The notes: a model not told the origin generated them from the letters alone. A stretch of 64,000 nucleotides of DNA from Cutibacterium acnes (GCF_003030305.1 NZ_CP023676.1:1488001-1552000), one strand, 5' to 3'; positions 1 through 8,557 are shown, counted from the stretch's first letter. Translations and numbers: made by a program.

Positions 1-46
1 GATAGATCGCCGTTTCTATTTCAGCACTCGTCGACAGAGTCACCAC
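1..46 (-). CDS. 5' end of an unidentified gene running off the left edge
   Basis: Only about 15 codons are visible. A GGAGG ribosome binding site (52-56, read on the minus strand) lies 5 nt before a GTG at 46-44, with a second GTG directly after it. The visible start reads roughly M-V-T-L-S-T-S-A-E-I-E-T-A-I-Y with no stop before the window edge. It follows recN on the same strand by about 70 bases and so may be the next gene of that operon. The product cannot be recognised from so short a stretch. Confidence 0.35.
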   Translation of the reverse strand, partial: MVTLSTSAEIETAIY

Positions 47-115
47 CGTCGCCTCCATGATGAATGCGTTGCTCTTTTCGAAATGGTCCAGTGGTCCCAT
101 GCGCCAACGCCGTCA

Positions 116-1795
116 TCAATCCATCTCACCAGCCTCGCGCAGCAGGTCATGAGCATGTTCTAGCCCGGATTCTGAGTCCACCATGCCGCTCATCATCCGA
201 GACAGTTCGATTTCCCGATCCGATCCAGTGACCTCGCGCAGCCCCGAACTAGTGATGGCCCCGTCGGAAGCCTTAGTGATAACGACATGCGTGTCCGCGA
301 AGGCAGCCACCTGGGCCAAGTGAGTGACAACAATGACCTGGTGCCGTCTTGCCAACTGACGCAGTCGTCGTCCGATCTCGATACCGACCGCGCCTCCGAC
401 GCCCGAATCGATCTCGTCGAAGACGAAAGTTTGCGGAACCTGGGGTTGGGCCACGACGACCTCTAAGGCCAGTCTCACTCGTGAAAGCTCTCCGCCCGAG
501 GCGGCCTTAGCCAACGGGGCCAAATCGGAACCGGGGTTGGCCGCCAACATGATCGTCACCGAGTCAGCGCCGCGTGGCCCCATAGGTGCAGGCTCGACAC
601 GAAATTCCAGCCGGGCGTGCGGCATCGCAAGAGCAGCCAGCTCAGGACGCACCTCAGCAGCAAGCCGGACGGCCGTGCGACGGCGCACCGCGCTCATGTG
701 GTCCGCGGATCGCCTCAACTCGAATCGCAGTTGTTCAACCTGCTGTCCCAAGAAATCGAGATCTGTCGCGCCAGGGTCAAGCTCAGCAAGTCGGTGTCGG
801 TCTGCCGCAGTGGAGTCGAGGAGATCGTCGAGGGTGGTGGTGCGCGCCCTCAACAGCCGCTGAATAGCCGCCAAACGACCCCCCAATTCCTCAAGCCGTT
901 GCGGATCAGCTTCAGCCCGAGCCGCATGGCCAGCGACCGAAGCAGCGAGGTCAGTGAGGTCATACGACATCTGGCGGGCGCGCTCAGCCAACTCAGCAGC
1001 GTGAGGATCAGCATCCCCAGTGCCATCCAGCTCATGTACGGCCTGTTCCAGCAAAGCAAGCGCACCCGGCTGTGGACCGGTCGACGTCTCTACCCCATTG
1101 AGCAGGACATCAGCCTTGTTCAAGGATTCCCGGATCGACTGAGCAGCCTGTAGCCCCGCCATCTCGGCGATGAGGTCGTCGTCCTCATGGGGCTTAGGAT
1201 CAACAGCGTCAACCTCGCCGACCCGACGCGTAAGCACCTCGCGTTCCATCTCGGCCCCAGCGCGATCCTCGTTGAGGCGCTGAAGGCGCTGGGATGCAGC
1301 ACGAAACTCCGACCACAGCTGTGCATGTCGACTTAGGTAGCCTGCCAGCTCATCTCCGGCAGCCCGGTCAACGACGTCGAGCTGCCGCGCTGCGTCGACC
1401 AACCTCACTTGTTCAGATTGGCCATGGATGGTCACCTGATCCCCGACGATGTGGGCCAGCTGACTAGCGGTAACTTGAGCTCCTCCAAGCAGCGCTCGAG
1501 AGCGACGACTCGTGATGTGTCGAGCGCAGATAACCTCGCCATCCTCGACTGTTCCGCCAAGCTCGCTGACGCGACCGGCATCAGGCGTGTCGAGGACGGC
1601 TTCGACGACGGCACGATCGCAGCCATGCCGGACCAATCCAGTGTCAGCCTTGTCGCCGAGCAGCAAACCAATACCGGTGACCACCATGGTCTTTCCGGCG
1701 CCGGTCTCGCCGGTGACTGCCGTCAGCGCGGATGAGGGTTCGAGGACCGTCTCATCGATGACGCCGAGTCCACGAATTCGCACACTACGTATCAC
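116..1795 (-). CDS. recN: DNA repair protein RecN
   Basis: SMC-like ATPase that acts in recombinational repair of double-strand breaks, at full length (559 aa). The N-terminal Walker A GETGAGKT is at residues 29-36. A coiled-coil-rich middle (about 150-380) is followed by the ABC signature SGGELSR (about 433) and Walker B FVFDEIDSGVGG (about 458), then the RecN-typical VVTHLAQVAAFAD. Its ATG overlaps the nadK stop by 4 bases, so it is translationally coupled at the end of a tlyA-nadK-recN operon, the usual actinobacterial order. Start and family are secure. Confidence 0.97.
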   Translation of the reverse strand: MIRSVRIRGLGVIDETVLEPSSALTAVTGETGAGKTMVVTGIGLLLGDKADTGLVRHGCDRAVVEAVLDTPDAGRVSELGGTVEDGEVICARHITSRRSRALLGGAQVTASQLAHIVGDQVTIHGQSEQVRLVDAARQLDVVDRAAGDELAGYLSRHAQLWSEFRAASQRLQRLNEDRAGAEMEREVLTRRVGEVDAVDPKPHEDDDLIAEMAGLQAAQSIRESLNKADVLLNGVETSTGPQPGALALLEQAVHELDGTGDADPHAAELAERARQMSYDLTDLAASVAGHAARAEADPQRLEELGGRLAAIQRLLRARTTTLDDLLDSTAADRHRLAELDPGATDLDFLGQQVEQLRFELRRSADHMSAVRRRTAVRLAAEVRPELAALAMPHARLEFRVEPAPMGPRGADSVTIMLAANPGSDLAPLAKAASGGELSRVRLALEVVVAQPQVPQTFVFDEIDSGVGGAVGIEIGRRLRQLARRHQVIVVTHLAQVAAFADTHVVITKASDGAITSSGLREVTGSDREIELSRMMSGMVDSESGLEHAHDLLREAGEMD

Positions 1796-2748
1796 GAAGT
1801 CTCCTCTAGGTGATGACGGTCACGACCCTGACGCCACCCGCTGACCGGGAGCTCAAACTTCTTGACCAGACGCGATGTGAAGGGCTGCGCGGCCAGACGA
1901 GCAATGCGCAGACGGTCGGGATGGCGGACGACGGTGATTCTTTCCCCCGGTCGTACGGTGCACGATCGGCGCCCGTCGCACCACAGAACCGCCGATTCTG
2001 AACCGTCTGGCTGGATGTCAAGGTCCACTCGAGCAGCTGGACTCATGACCAGCGGCCGAGCAAAGAGAGCGTGAGCGCTCAACGGCACCATGAGCATGGC
2101 ATCGAGATCGGGCCACATGACCGGGCCGCCAGCTGAGAACGCGTAAGCCGTCGATCCGGTCGGGGTCGAGACCAGGATGCCGTCGCAACTCCAGCGTTGC
2201 ACCGGCAACTCGTCGACAGACGCCAGAACGTCGAGCATGCGCCGCCGGGCTGCCTTTTCCAGAGACAACTCGTTGACGGCGAAAGAACTCCAACGGTGTT
2301 GTCCGGAATACTCGGTGACGGTGGTTTTAAGCACGAGGCGATCCTCAACGGTGTAGTCGCGCGAACACACCTTGTTCACTAGATCCGCCATATCGGAGCG
2401 CTCCAGCTCAGCCAGAAAACCGACATGGCCAAGGTTGACGCCAATCATGGGAACGTGGCGAGGTAATGACCATTCAGCAGCTCGCAAGATCGTGCCGTCG
2501 CCGCCAAAGACGACGACCACCTCCGCCTCGTGGGCGAACTCTCCCAAGCTTTCAAGATCGATCCCTGGCAGCTTGCTTGACATCGGCTTCGCCTGATCAT
2601 CCGGAACCGCGCAACCAATGCCTCGCCCCGCCATTTCAGAGATGAATTCGGCAGCCGCGTCAAAAGCGTCGTCCCGCGTGGCATGGGTGACGACGACAAC
2701 GTATCTCGAAGGGCTCGTGTCGTTCACAAGACCACAGTAGCGGCCCAT
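1792..2748 (-). CDS. nadK: NAD kinase
   Basis: Phosphorylates NAD to NADP with ATP or polyphosphate in the cytosol. The GGDGT nucleotide-binding motif is at residues 82-86, the NE motif appears in NELSLEKA, and the DGILVSTPTGSTAYAFSAGG segment of the NAD kinase fold follows. Length (318 aa with the ATG at 2748) is typical of actinobacterial enzymes. A GTG seven codons later (2727) is an alternative start because the SD before either is weak. It sits between tlyA (18-base gap) and recN (4-base overlap). Confidence 0.95.
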   Translation of the reverse strand: MGRYCGLVNDTSPSRYVVVVTHATRDDAFDAAAEFISEMAGRGIGCAVPDDQAKPMSSKLPGIDLESLGEFAHEAEVVVVFGGDGTILRAAEWSLPRHVPMIGVNLGHVGFLAELERSDMADLVNKVCSRDYTVEDRLVLKTTVTEYSGQHRWSSFAVNELSLEKAARRRMLDVLASVDELPVQRWSCDGILVSTPTGSTAYAFSAGGPVMWPDLDAMLMVPLSAHALFARPLVMSPAARVDLDIQPDGSESAVLWCDGRRSCTVRPGERITVVRHPDRLRIARLAAQPFTSRLVKKFELPVSGWRQGRDRHHLEETS

Positions 2749-2766
2749 GATCTGCCCGGACGTCTG

Positions 2767-3558
2767 TCACCGACCCGTACGTTCCAGCAAGAAGAAGTGC
2801 TCAACGTTTCCATCCTGCCCGGGCAACGGGCTATCGCACTCGTCACGCATACGCCAACCCAGATCTACCGCTGCTGCCATGACACCCGCGATGGCCTGCA
2901 AGCGCAGGGCCGGGTCCGTGACAACGCCATGGGCTCCCAAAGCCTTGCGACCAACCTCAAATTGAGGCTTCACCAGCAGCAGCATGAGGCCGTCTGGGCT
3001 GACAACAGCTGACATGGGTTCAAGGATCATCGTCAAGGAGATAAAAGAGACATCTCCGACCACGAGGTCCACCGGCTCAACAACGCCGTCAACCGCCAGG
3101 TCTGCAGGCTGAAGATCACGCAAGTTCAAGCCTTCATGAACAATGACACGGGGATCATTCCGCAGCACCGGAGACATCTGGTCATGACCAACATCGACGG
3201 CATGCACAAGTTTGGCTCCCCGTGACAGCACAACTTGGGTGAACCCGCCGGTGGACGCACCAGCATCAAGCACTCTTGACGGCACTTGGACGCCAAGGAT
3301 ATCCAAGGCACCTAGAAGTTTGTGTGCTCCGCGAGACACCCACACCTCTTCGTCGGCGACCAGCACGTCGGCGGTACTCACTTTCATCGCCGGTTTAGTA
3401 ACGACGACTCTATTGACCGTCACTCTGCCTTCCCGCACTAGGCGTGTGGCAAGAGTGCGGGAACGTGCCAGTCCGGCTTCAACAAGGGCCTGGTCAAGTC
3501 TCACAGGGACAGACTGCCACCTCCGAGACCTTGGTGCATCCATCGGCGGCAGCCTCAT
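2767..3558 (-). CDS. tlyA: TlyA family rRNA (cytidine-2'-O)-methyltransferase
   Basis: The family 2'-O-methylates 16S and/or 23S rRNA and is linked to capreomycin sensitivity; its old name is hemolysin A. An N-terminal S4 RNA-binding domain (RLDQALVEAG onward) precedes an FtsJ-type methyltransferase fold with the SAM motif DAGASTGGFT at about residues 98-107 and the conserved lysine segment LLLVKPQFEVG. The frame is open to a GTG at 3585, but I chose the ATG at 3558 because it overlaps the stop of a short upstream reading frame as ATGA. That gives 263 aa. An ATG five codons later is also possible. Confidence 0.92.
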   Translation of the reverse strand: MRLPPMDAPRSRRWQSVPVRLDQALVEAGLARSRTLATRLVREGRVTVNRVVVTKPAMKVSTADVLVADEEVWVSRGAHKLLGALDILGVQVPSRVLDAGASTGGFTQVVLSRGAKLVHAVDVGHDQMSPVLRNDPRVIVHEGLNLRDLQPADLAVDGVVEPVDLVVGDVSFISLTMILEPMSAVVSPDGLMLLLVKPQFEVGRKALGAHGVVTDPALRLQAIAGVMAAAVDLGWRMRDECDSPLPGQDGNVEHFFLLERTGR

Positions 3559-3695
3559 CCGTCGGCGTAGCAGGTCTTCTGCCACGCAGTGTCCACAGCG
3601 TTAATCGTCGCATTGCACTCACGTCCTGCCTGCATCTGGTGTTCAGACATCATCTCGTGAGCGTCGTCGTATATCTCCCAGGTAGGATCCCGCAC
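3555..3695 (-). CDS. possible small protein, translationally coupled to tlyA
   Basis: A 46-codon reading frame starting at GTG 3695 and ending with a TGA that overlaps the tlyA ATG (ATGA). The peptide is acidic and soluble, contains WEIYDDAHEMM, and ends in TCYADG. The same frame stays open upstream for about 25 more codons, including a CQRC motif, but without an ATG; TTG at 3710 is another possible start. No clear SD is visible. Mycobacteria also have a very small gene between the HAD gene and tlyA, which is the main reason to take it seriously. Function unknown. Confidence 0.33.
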   Translation of the reverse strand: MRDPTWEIYDDAHEMMSEHQMQAGRECNATINAVDTAWQKTCYADG

Positions 3696-3790
3696 AAGGG
3701 GGACCGCCAACTGCTGACTAAAGCTGTAGCACCGTTGACAGTAAGGCCTACGCAGTACTGCGGACCCCGAAGAACTTCTTCACTCTGTGA

Positions 3791-3808
3791 ATATCGATAT
3801 CACGATAT
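3791..3808. repeat. AT-rich inverted repeat between bioN and the tlyA operon
   Basis: ATATCG (3791-3796) and CGATAT (3803-3808) form a perfect inverted repeat with a 6-base spacer. It lies 6 bases after the bioN stop and about 100 bases before the small frame that precedes tlyA. It looks like a regulator binding site for the tlyA-nadK-recN transcript. The rest of the 3696-3813 gap shows no gene. Confidence 0.35.
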
Positions 3809-3813
3809 AGACA

Positions 3814-4446
3814 TCAGAAAGGTTCTTCATCCCCCAACCCCCGAGCTTTGAGGGCCTCCCCAATCTCCAAAGCATGGCCGACCGCCCCTACGAACATCGG
3901 AATGAGGAACCTCCAGCTATACCGTTCCAACCCGCGTGCTTTAGCGGCGTCCCTGACCTGGCCTATGGATCCAACGAGGTACGGAATTGTGGTCCACATC
4001 AACGCAATGGTAAGTGCGAATTTCTCAGGTTTAGCACCCAACGGCCGCAGCGGCCGAGCCAAGGCCACAATGGCGTCCATGAGCGCACCGGGATCCGTGG
4101 TGCACGTCACCAGCCGGGCGATGTAGAGACAGGCCAGCAGCCCAGCAACATATATCACTCCTCGTTGCCACATCGTGAAAAAACAGTGATACGCGAGGAT
4201 GAGAGCATTCGCGATCCACAACGGCACACCAATAGATAACGCCGTGCGCACCGGGATCCTGGCAACAACCAGGTTGATGACGACGGCCACCACCAGGCAG
4301 CCCAGGGAAAACCACCACTGTTTGACGAAAAAGGGGGTTACGCCGACGAGCAAAACGAGTAGGTACTTCGACCAGACTGGCATACGGTGAGCAGGACTGT
4401 TCCCAGCTCGGTATCCGCCAAAGAAGGCCGAAGCGTCAGTCTTCAT
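3814..4446 (-). CDS. bioN: energy-coupling factor transporter transmembrane protein BioN (EcfT)
   Basis: Membrane scaffold of the ECF biotin importer, linking the substrate-binding BioY to the ATPase BioM. It is 210 aa with about four to five hydrophobic segments. The two cytoplasmic EcfT coupling motifs are visible as AAKARGLE (about residue 168) and ALKARGLGD near the C-terminus, the short A-R-G helices that dock into the ATPase. Its ATG overlaps the bioM stop by 4 bases (ATGA). It is the last gene of bioY-bioM-bioN. Confidence 0.9.
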   Translation of the reverse strand: MKTDASAFFGGYRAGNSPAHRMPVWSKYLLVLLVGVTPFFVKQWWFSLGCLVVAVVINLVVARIPVRTALSIGVPLWIANALILAYHCFFTMWQRGVIYVAGLLACLYIARLVTCTTDPGALMDAIVALARPLRPLGAKPEKFALTIALMWTTIPYLVGSIGQVRDAAKARGLERYSWRFLIPMFVGAVGHALEIGEALKARGLGDEEPF

Positions 4447-5195
4447 CGGCTCTTATCCTGTCCACCGCGTCGAGGCACGACCCCGCCTTGACCGGACACC
4501 ATCCGGGCCCGATAGTCGGCAATAACCTCCCCCGGGTCGCCGTCGTCGACAATTCGACCGTCTTCGACAGCCAGCACTCGGTCAAACGACGCCGCCAATT
4601 CCAGGTCATGGGTGCAGCACAGGATTTGCTGATCCAAGCGTTCAAAGGCGTGCCGCACCATCTCCCGGTTTCGCAGATCCAGCAGGGTTGTTGGCTCGTC
4701 GGCGAGGATGACTGATGGTTCGACGGCCAGTACGCTCGCCAGGGACACCAATTGACGTTCCCCTCCTGAGAGAGCGTGCACACTGCGTCCAGCAACGGCT
4801 TCCAGTCCCTGATCGGCAAGGATCTGCATGGCCGCTTCATGTCGTTCAAGTCGGTTACGAATCCGTTGACGAAGAGACAATTCAACATCAGCTACTGGCG
4901 TCGACATGACGAGCTGGCTCATCGGGTTGGTAAAGATGTAGCCGACGTGGCGACGGGCCGCACGACCATCCTCAGAGGGGTTAATCCCATCGACAGTGAC
5001 GGTGCCATCCGTCGCCTCGACTAGCCCATTAACGAGTCTGAGAAGGGTCGACTTGCCGGCCCCATTGGGGCCGATAACGGCGACCCTACGCTCCGACACA
5101 ATGAGGTTCATCGTGCTAAGAATCTTCACCCGACGGTGGCGGCCCTCAACGTCATACTCGTCAACATCAACGCTGACATTTGTGAACTCGATCAC
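4443..5195 (-). CDS. bioM: energy-coupling factor ATP-binding protein BioM
   Basis: ABC ATPase that powers biotin uptake through BioN and BioY. Walker A GPNGAGKS is at residues 42-49, the Q-loop in FTNPMSQ at about 88-94, the signature LSGGERQ at about 142-148, Walker B VILADEP with the following T-T-L-L-D, and the switch His in CCTHDLEL. The frame is open to 5393, deep inside bioY; I chose GTG 5195 because it overlaps the bioY TGA (GTGA) and gives a normal ECF ATPase length of 250 aa. Confidence 0.92.
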   Translation of the reverse strand: MIEFTNVSVDVDEYDVEGRHRRVKILSTMNLIVSERRVAVIGPNGAGKSTLLRLVNGLVEATDGTVTVDGINPSEDGRAARRHVGYIFTNPMSQLVMSTPVADVELSLRQRIRNRLERHEAAMQILADQGLEAVAGRSVHALSGGERQLVSLASVLAVEPSVILADEPTTLLDLRNREMVRHAFERLDQQILCCTHDLELAASFDRVLAVEDGRIVDDGDPGEVIADYRARMVSGQGGVVPRRGGQDKSR

Positions 5196-5761
5196 GGCAT
5201 GAGCCGGGGAAAGGCAGTCAGCACCGCAGTAGCGATGAGACAAGCCAAAATCCCCTTCACCACATCGAGGCCGAACAAGACAAGATTGGCTGCCAGGGCT
5301 GCATTCAAGCTCAACTTCGCGAAGCCCATCAGCCCGAAGATGCCACCAAGATAGACGCACACTAGGTCCACTAGTGCGACGACAAAAAGCCATACCGGAA
5401 GCATCGACTTACGTGGACGTCGACGCAGCACGGAAGTAGCTACTGCACCCGCCACGAAAGCGCCGATCAGCCATCCCCATAGATACCCACCAGTGGGACC
5501 CACCAGGACGCCAATCCCGCTAGACCCACCGCTAAAGACGGGCAGTCCCAGCGCGCCGACAAGGATATATAAGCTTACCGCACATCCGCCACGGATACTT
5601 CCCAGCACCATCGGCGCCAGCATGACGGCAACCATCTGAAGGGCAAAAGGGACCGCCCCCACCATGAACATCGGCGGGATGACGGCTAGCACAGCGACGA
5701 GGGCTGCAAATACCGCGATAAGAGCCAGGTCGGTGGCCTGGAAACCATTGCGTGACGACAT
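5192..5761 (-). CDS. bioY: biotin transporter substrate-binding protein BioY
   Basis: Integral membrane S-component that captures biotin. About six hydrophobic helices are seen, with the BioY-like segments QMVAVMLAPMVLG, LYILVGALGLPVFSGG and GPTGGYLWGW. The frame extends to 5863 and would overlap the HAD gene; ATG 5761 is chosen because an AAGGA site lies 5 bases upstream and the resulting 189 aa is the family length. A BioQ-like operator lies about 60 bases upstream at the end of the HAD gene. It heads bioY-bioM-bioN, whose genes overlap one another by 4 bases. Confidence 0.93.
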   Translation of the reverse strand: MSSRNGFQATDLALIAVFAALVAVLAVIPPMFMVGAVPFALQMVAVMLAPMVLGSIRGGCAVSLYILVGALGLPVFSGGSSGIGVLVGPTGGYLWGWLIGAFVAGAVATSVLRRRPRKSMLPVWLFVVALVDLVCVYLGGIFGLMGFAKLSLNAALAANLVLFGLDVVKGILACLIATAVLTAFPRLMP

Positions 5762-5820
5762 CGGGTTCCTTCCCATGACGAGATAGAGCGGCTGACCACA
5801 TGGGCAGCCGTTGGGACCAA

Positions 5821-5835
5821 TTGAACACCGTTCAG
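5821..5835. promoter_or_regulatory. BioQ-like operator upstream of bioY
   Basis: TTGAACACCGTTCAG carries the inverted repeat TGAAC-N3-GTTCA (5822-5834). The same repeat occurs twice between the TetR gene and bioB at 16871-16903. Actinobacterial BioQ is known to bind TGAAC-type half-sites of this kind. The site overlaps the HAD stop codon and lies 60 bases before the bioY ATG, where a promoter for the uptake operon would be expected. Confidence 0.72.
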
Positions 5836-6830
5836 TGAAGCTTGTCGAAGAGCCTCCCGGCATCGTCGGGAATAGTCACATTCGACCCATAGACAAGGGC
5901 CATCATGGCGGCCACGGCATCGAGCTGCCCGCAAATATCATCGGGAGTACTCTCCGCACGGACCTCTCGGTCAGCGTGCACCGACACTATGCTCCCACCG
6001 CAACGCGCGCGGTCGCCGGACACATCGACCTCGCGCTTGGGCTCAAGCAACCCGGACAGATCGGCAGCAATATTCTGCGGCCGATCCTCAGGAGCAGCAG
6101 CTAGCACGTCAGCGACACCGTGAGAACCGGTAAAGACGAATAGCGAGTCAACATCCATCGTGTTTGCGCCACGAATGTCGGTGTCTAAACGGTCCCCAAC
6201 AAAGATTGGTGAGGTAGACCTTAATCGGGAAATGGTGGCCTCCAACAACGGGCGGTAGGGCTTTCCGGCGATAACTGGCTCGGCATTGCACGTAGTAGCG
6301 ACGACTTGGAGCTGAGCACCTATCCCCGGGACAATGCCGCGATCCGTTGGACGAGTGATGTCTGGATTAGCGGCATACCACATCGCGCCCGCCTGCAAGG
6401 CGAATCCTGCCTCCTCGAGCAATGGCCAGGCAATCTGTGAGTCGTACCCCTGGATGACGGCGACAGGATCATCCCTAGCGGACTCGACCGGCTGCAACCC
6501 GCGTGCCCGCGCCTCATCGCGTAACGATTCCGTCCCGACGATGAGCACCCTGGCGCCAGCAGGCAATGTATCGGCAGCGAGATCAGAAATCGCCTGTCCT
6601 GAGGTGACGACGTCGCTAGGCTCGGTCGGGATACCGATGTCGGTCAGGTGTTGAGCTACAACCTCAGCCGAACGAGCGGCATTATTGGTGACGAAGCCGA
6701 CCTTGACCCCGCGACGCCGTAATTCGGCAATGGTGTCAGGTGCTGCAGGAACCGGGTCCGGCCCCAGGTAGACCACTCCATCTAAGTCAAAGAGGGCAGC
6801 GTCATGTTCATCAATGAGGGCATCGCTCAC
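5832..6830 (-). CDS. HAD-superfamily hydrolase, NagD-like phosphatase
   Basis: Cytosolic phosphatase of the HAD IIA (NagD/phosphoglycolate phosphatase-like) group. The nucleophile motif DLDGVVY has its aspartates at residues 15 and 17. VGFVTNNAARS carries the second motif and FVGDRLDTDIRGA the Mg-binding loop. The 332 aa include about 70 residues of extra C-terminal sequence after the HAD core, with no recognisable domain. Its start overlaps the upstream TPR gene by 4 bases. In mycobacteria the same gene lies just upstream of tlyA; here the bio operon separates them. Substrate unknown. Confidence 0.88.
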   Translation of the reverse strand: MSDALIDEHDAALFDLDGVVYLGPDPVPAAPDTIAELRRRGVKVGFVTNNAARSAEVVAQHLTDIGIPTEPSDVVTSGQAISDLAADTLPAGARVLIVGTESLRDEARARGLQPVESARDDPVAVIQGYDSQIAWPLLEEAGFALQAGAMWYAANPDITRPTDRGIVPGIGAQLQVVATTCNAEPVIAGKPYRPLLEATISRLRSTSPIFVGDRLDTDIRGANTMDVDSLFVFTGSHGVADVLAAAPEDRPQNIAADLSGLLEPKREVDVSGDRARCGGSIVSVHADREVRAESTPDDICGQLDAVAAMMALVYGSNVTIPDDAGRLFDKLH

Positions 6831-8005
6831 TGGTCTGTCTCCTCGCCCTCATTGTCGTCTTCGATGAAGAGCATGTCGTCAGCAGGGTCCCCGCTTGGCT
6901 CTCGACCATCAATGATGTCAATGCGGTCCTGGCTGTCGAGGAAGTTGGCAGGATCGTGTCTCTGGGCTGAGACGAACCATTTTCGAGCGCCAGCTGTGTC
7001 ACCCTCCTCCAACAGCGTCTCGGCGTAGGCGTAGTGCAGGCGCGCAGTCGCCTCAGTAGGAGCTTTAAGGTTTTTGACGGCTTCACGAAGCAGGCGAACA
7101 GCCTCATCTCTCTGGCCAAGATCACGACGTGCACCGGCTTGCACAAGCACGAGCTCGATCTGCTGGGCTGGGTTAAGACCCGCCTCCTGCCCTTCACAGA
7201 TGAGCCGAAGAGCTGCCTGCGGGCGTCCTAGCGCACGCTCACAGTCCGCTATCACTGGAAGGAAGTTGTCGTTACCAGTCATACGTCGAAGCGCACGGTA
7301 GTCATTGAGGGCAGAGGCATACTCGCCCGCCTGATATGCGGCCTCGGCAGCCACTTCGCGCAGGATGGGCAGACGCGGGGCGCGTCGACGAGCGGCCTGA
7401 GCGTGGGCATTTGCCTGAGCCGGGTCCTCGTCGAGAAGTTCAGCAGCAGCAACCAGATGACCCTCAATGATGTGAGCGGTGTCGGCTGGGACACCACGCA
7501 ACTCAGCACGCACCGGTGCCGGAAGAGCTTTCTCATCGAAGTCCAGTGGAGCCATCGGTTCACCGGATGCGGGCGTTTCGGTGGGTTGGACGGCAGTGTT
7601 ATCGACCGAGCGATCATCGCGATGGCCGTCGCCGCGCCCATCCTTCCGAACGTCACGGCGACTGTCGTGCTGATCCTTGTCGTCCCACCGATTCCCACGA
7701 AAATCTCGACGACGCTGATCGTCTCGACGAGAGTCACGGTCATCACGCCAACGACGGTCTGCGTCACCTTTGCGCTGTGGTTTACGATCATCGTCCCAGC
7801 GACGCCCGCCATCGCGCCGTGGCTTGCGGTCATCAGCCCAGCGACGCCCGCTGTCTCCCCCGCGACGCTCATGGTCACCACGACGGTCACGGGACTTAGA
7901 GGTCCAACCGCCGCGTCCGCCAGACTTACTGGACCATCCGTTGCGGCCCGGGCCTCGACGGCCTCCGCCAGATCGACCATTATTAGGGGAGGAAGAATCT
8001 GCCAT
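6827..8005 (-). CDS. tetratricopeptide-repeat protein with an Arg/Asp/Gly-rich N-terminal tail
   Basis: The N-terminal roughly 140 residues are low-complexity, made of tandem variants of RRW-x-DDRK/RD blocks rich in R, D and G. Such a tail is likely disordered and able to bind RNA. The remainder (about 150-380) is helical with TPR-like spacing (for example EAGLNPAQQIELVLVQAGAR) and ends in an acidic tail. The frame opens at GTG 8023, but ATG 8005 is preferred because GGGAG lies 9 bases upstream. It is coupled to the HAD gene by a 4-base overlap. Role unknown; a scaffold or ribosome/RNA-associated function is inference. Confidence 0.8.
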   Translation of the reverse strand: MADSSSPNNGRSGGGRRGPGRNGWSSKSGGRGGWTSKSRDRRGDHERRGGDSGRRWADDRKPRRDGGRRWDDDRKPQRKGDADRRWRDDRDSRRDDQRRRDFRGNRWDDKDQHDSRRDVRKDGRGDGHRDDRSVDNTAVQPTETPASGEPMAPLDFDEKALPAPVRAELRGVPADTAHIIEGHLVAAAELLDEDPAQANAHAQAARRRAPRLPILREVAAEAAYQAGEYASALNDYRALRRMTGNDNFLPVIADCERALGRPQAALRLICEGQEAGLNPAQQIELVLVQAGARRDLGQRDEAVRLLREAVKNLKAPTEATARLHYAYAETLLEEGDTAGARKWFVSAQRHDPANFLDSQDRIDIIDGREPSGDPADDMLFIEDDNEGEETDQ

Positions 8006-8485
8006 GCTGACATTCTCCCGCACAGATGGGCCTCATGGCGAACCGACCGGGACACCCCCGACGCGTAGACGTCGGGGAATAGCAGAGCCATCATGAACGA
8101 TAGGACGCATCTATCGCCGGATTCAGACCACTTCTCTAACACACAGCAGATGCCGAGTAGACACGAGCGTCGGAAAAGGGGTCCATCAACAAACCGCACG
8201 TCTCTTGCGGGAAATCTTGGGTAAGCGTTCTTACGATTTCCCTACCAAGCTATAAGCAGTACGACGACCTCGTCTCCGGCTGGTCGTAGTGCTAGCGCGC
8301 CGAGCAGTTAGTGTTGGTGTGGTGGTTTCAGTGAGTGTTAGGACACGCTAGCCATGCCTCCCACGTGGCATGGTTACATAATCTGGTGGTGTGGTGTCAG
8401 GCCACACTCGTATTCCCCTACACCCGGGCCTGGTTATGTCTAGCAATAATGCGACCTATAGTCTGGCTGGGGCCTGGGCGTGTGG
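8006..8485. other. 480-base intergenic region between the TPR gene and the rRNA operon
   Basis: No convincing gene is seen. The region holds several hairpins: 8209-8242 (listed separately), a CCATGC...GCATGG stem at about 8351-8372, a GTGTGG...CCACAC stem at about 8388-8406, and a longer imperfect stem at about 8254-8292. It must hold the promoter of the TPR-HAD genes, but no clear -35/-10 pair stands out. Confidence 0.6.
8209..8242. repeat. two-part hairpin upstream of the TPR gene
   Basis: GGGAAATC (8209-8216) pairs with GATTTCCC (8235-8242), and GTAAG (8221-8225) pairs with CTTAC (8230-8234) around a CGTT loop, leaving one 4-base bulge. There is no T-run on either side. It could be a leader structure or an operator for the TPR gene. 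Confidence 0.45.
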
Positions 8486-8556
8486 GTATGCGTGTGTGGG
8501 TGTATCACCCCTCCAGCCAGTCTGGCTGGAGGGGTGATACACCCACACACGCATAC
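8486..8556 (-). terminator. 71-bp perfect palindrome downstream of the 5S rRNA
   Basis: Every base from 8486 to 8520 pairs with its partner from 8556 to 8522 around the single base 8521, giving 35-bp arms with no mismatch. It lies about 35 bases past the 5S 3' end in the direction of transcription, so a terminator of the rRNA operon is the natural reading. There is no U-tract, and this length is far beyond a normal intrinsic terminator. Confidence 0.75.
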
Positions 8557-8557
8557 T

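Noticed and set aside
7279-8199. 306-codon minus-strand frame overlapping the TPR gene
   Set aside because: Out-of-frame shadow of the repeated Arg/Asp codons; low-complexity Val/Thr/Met output.
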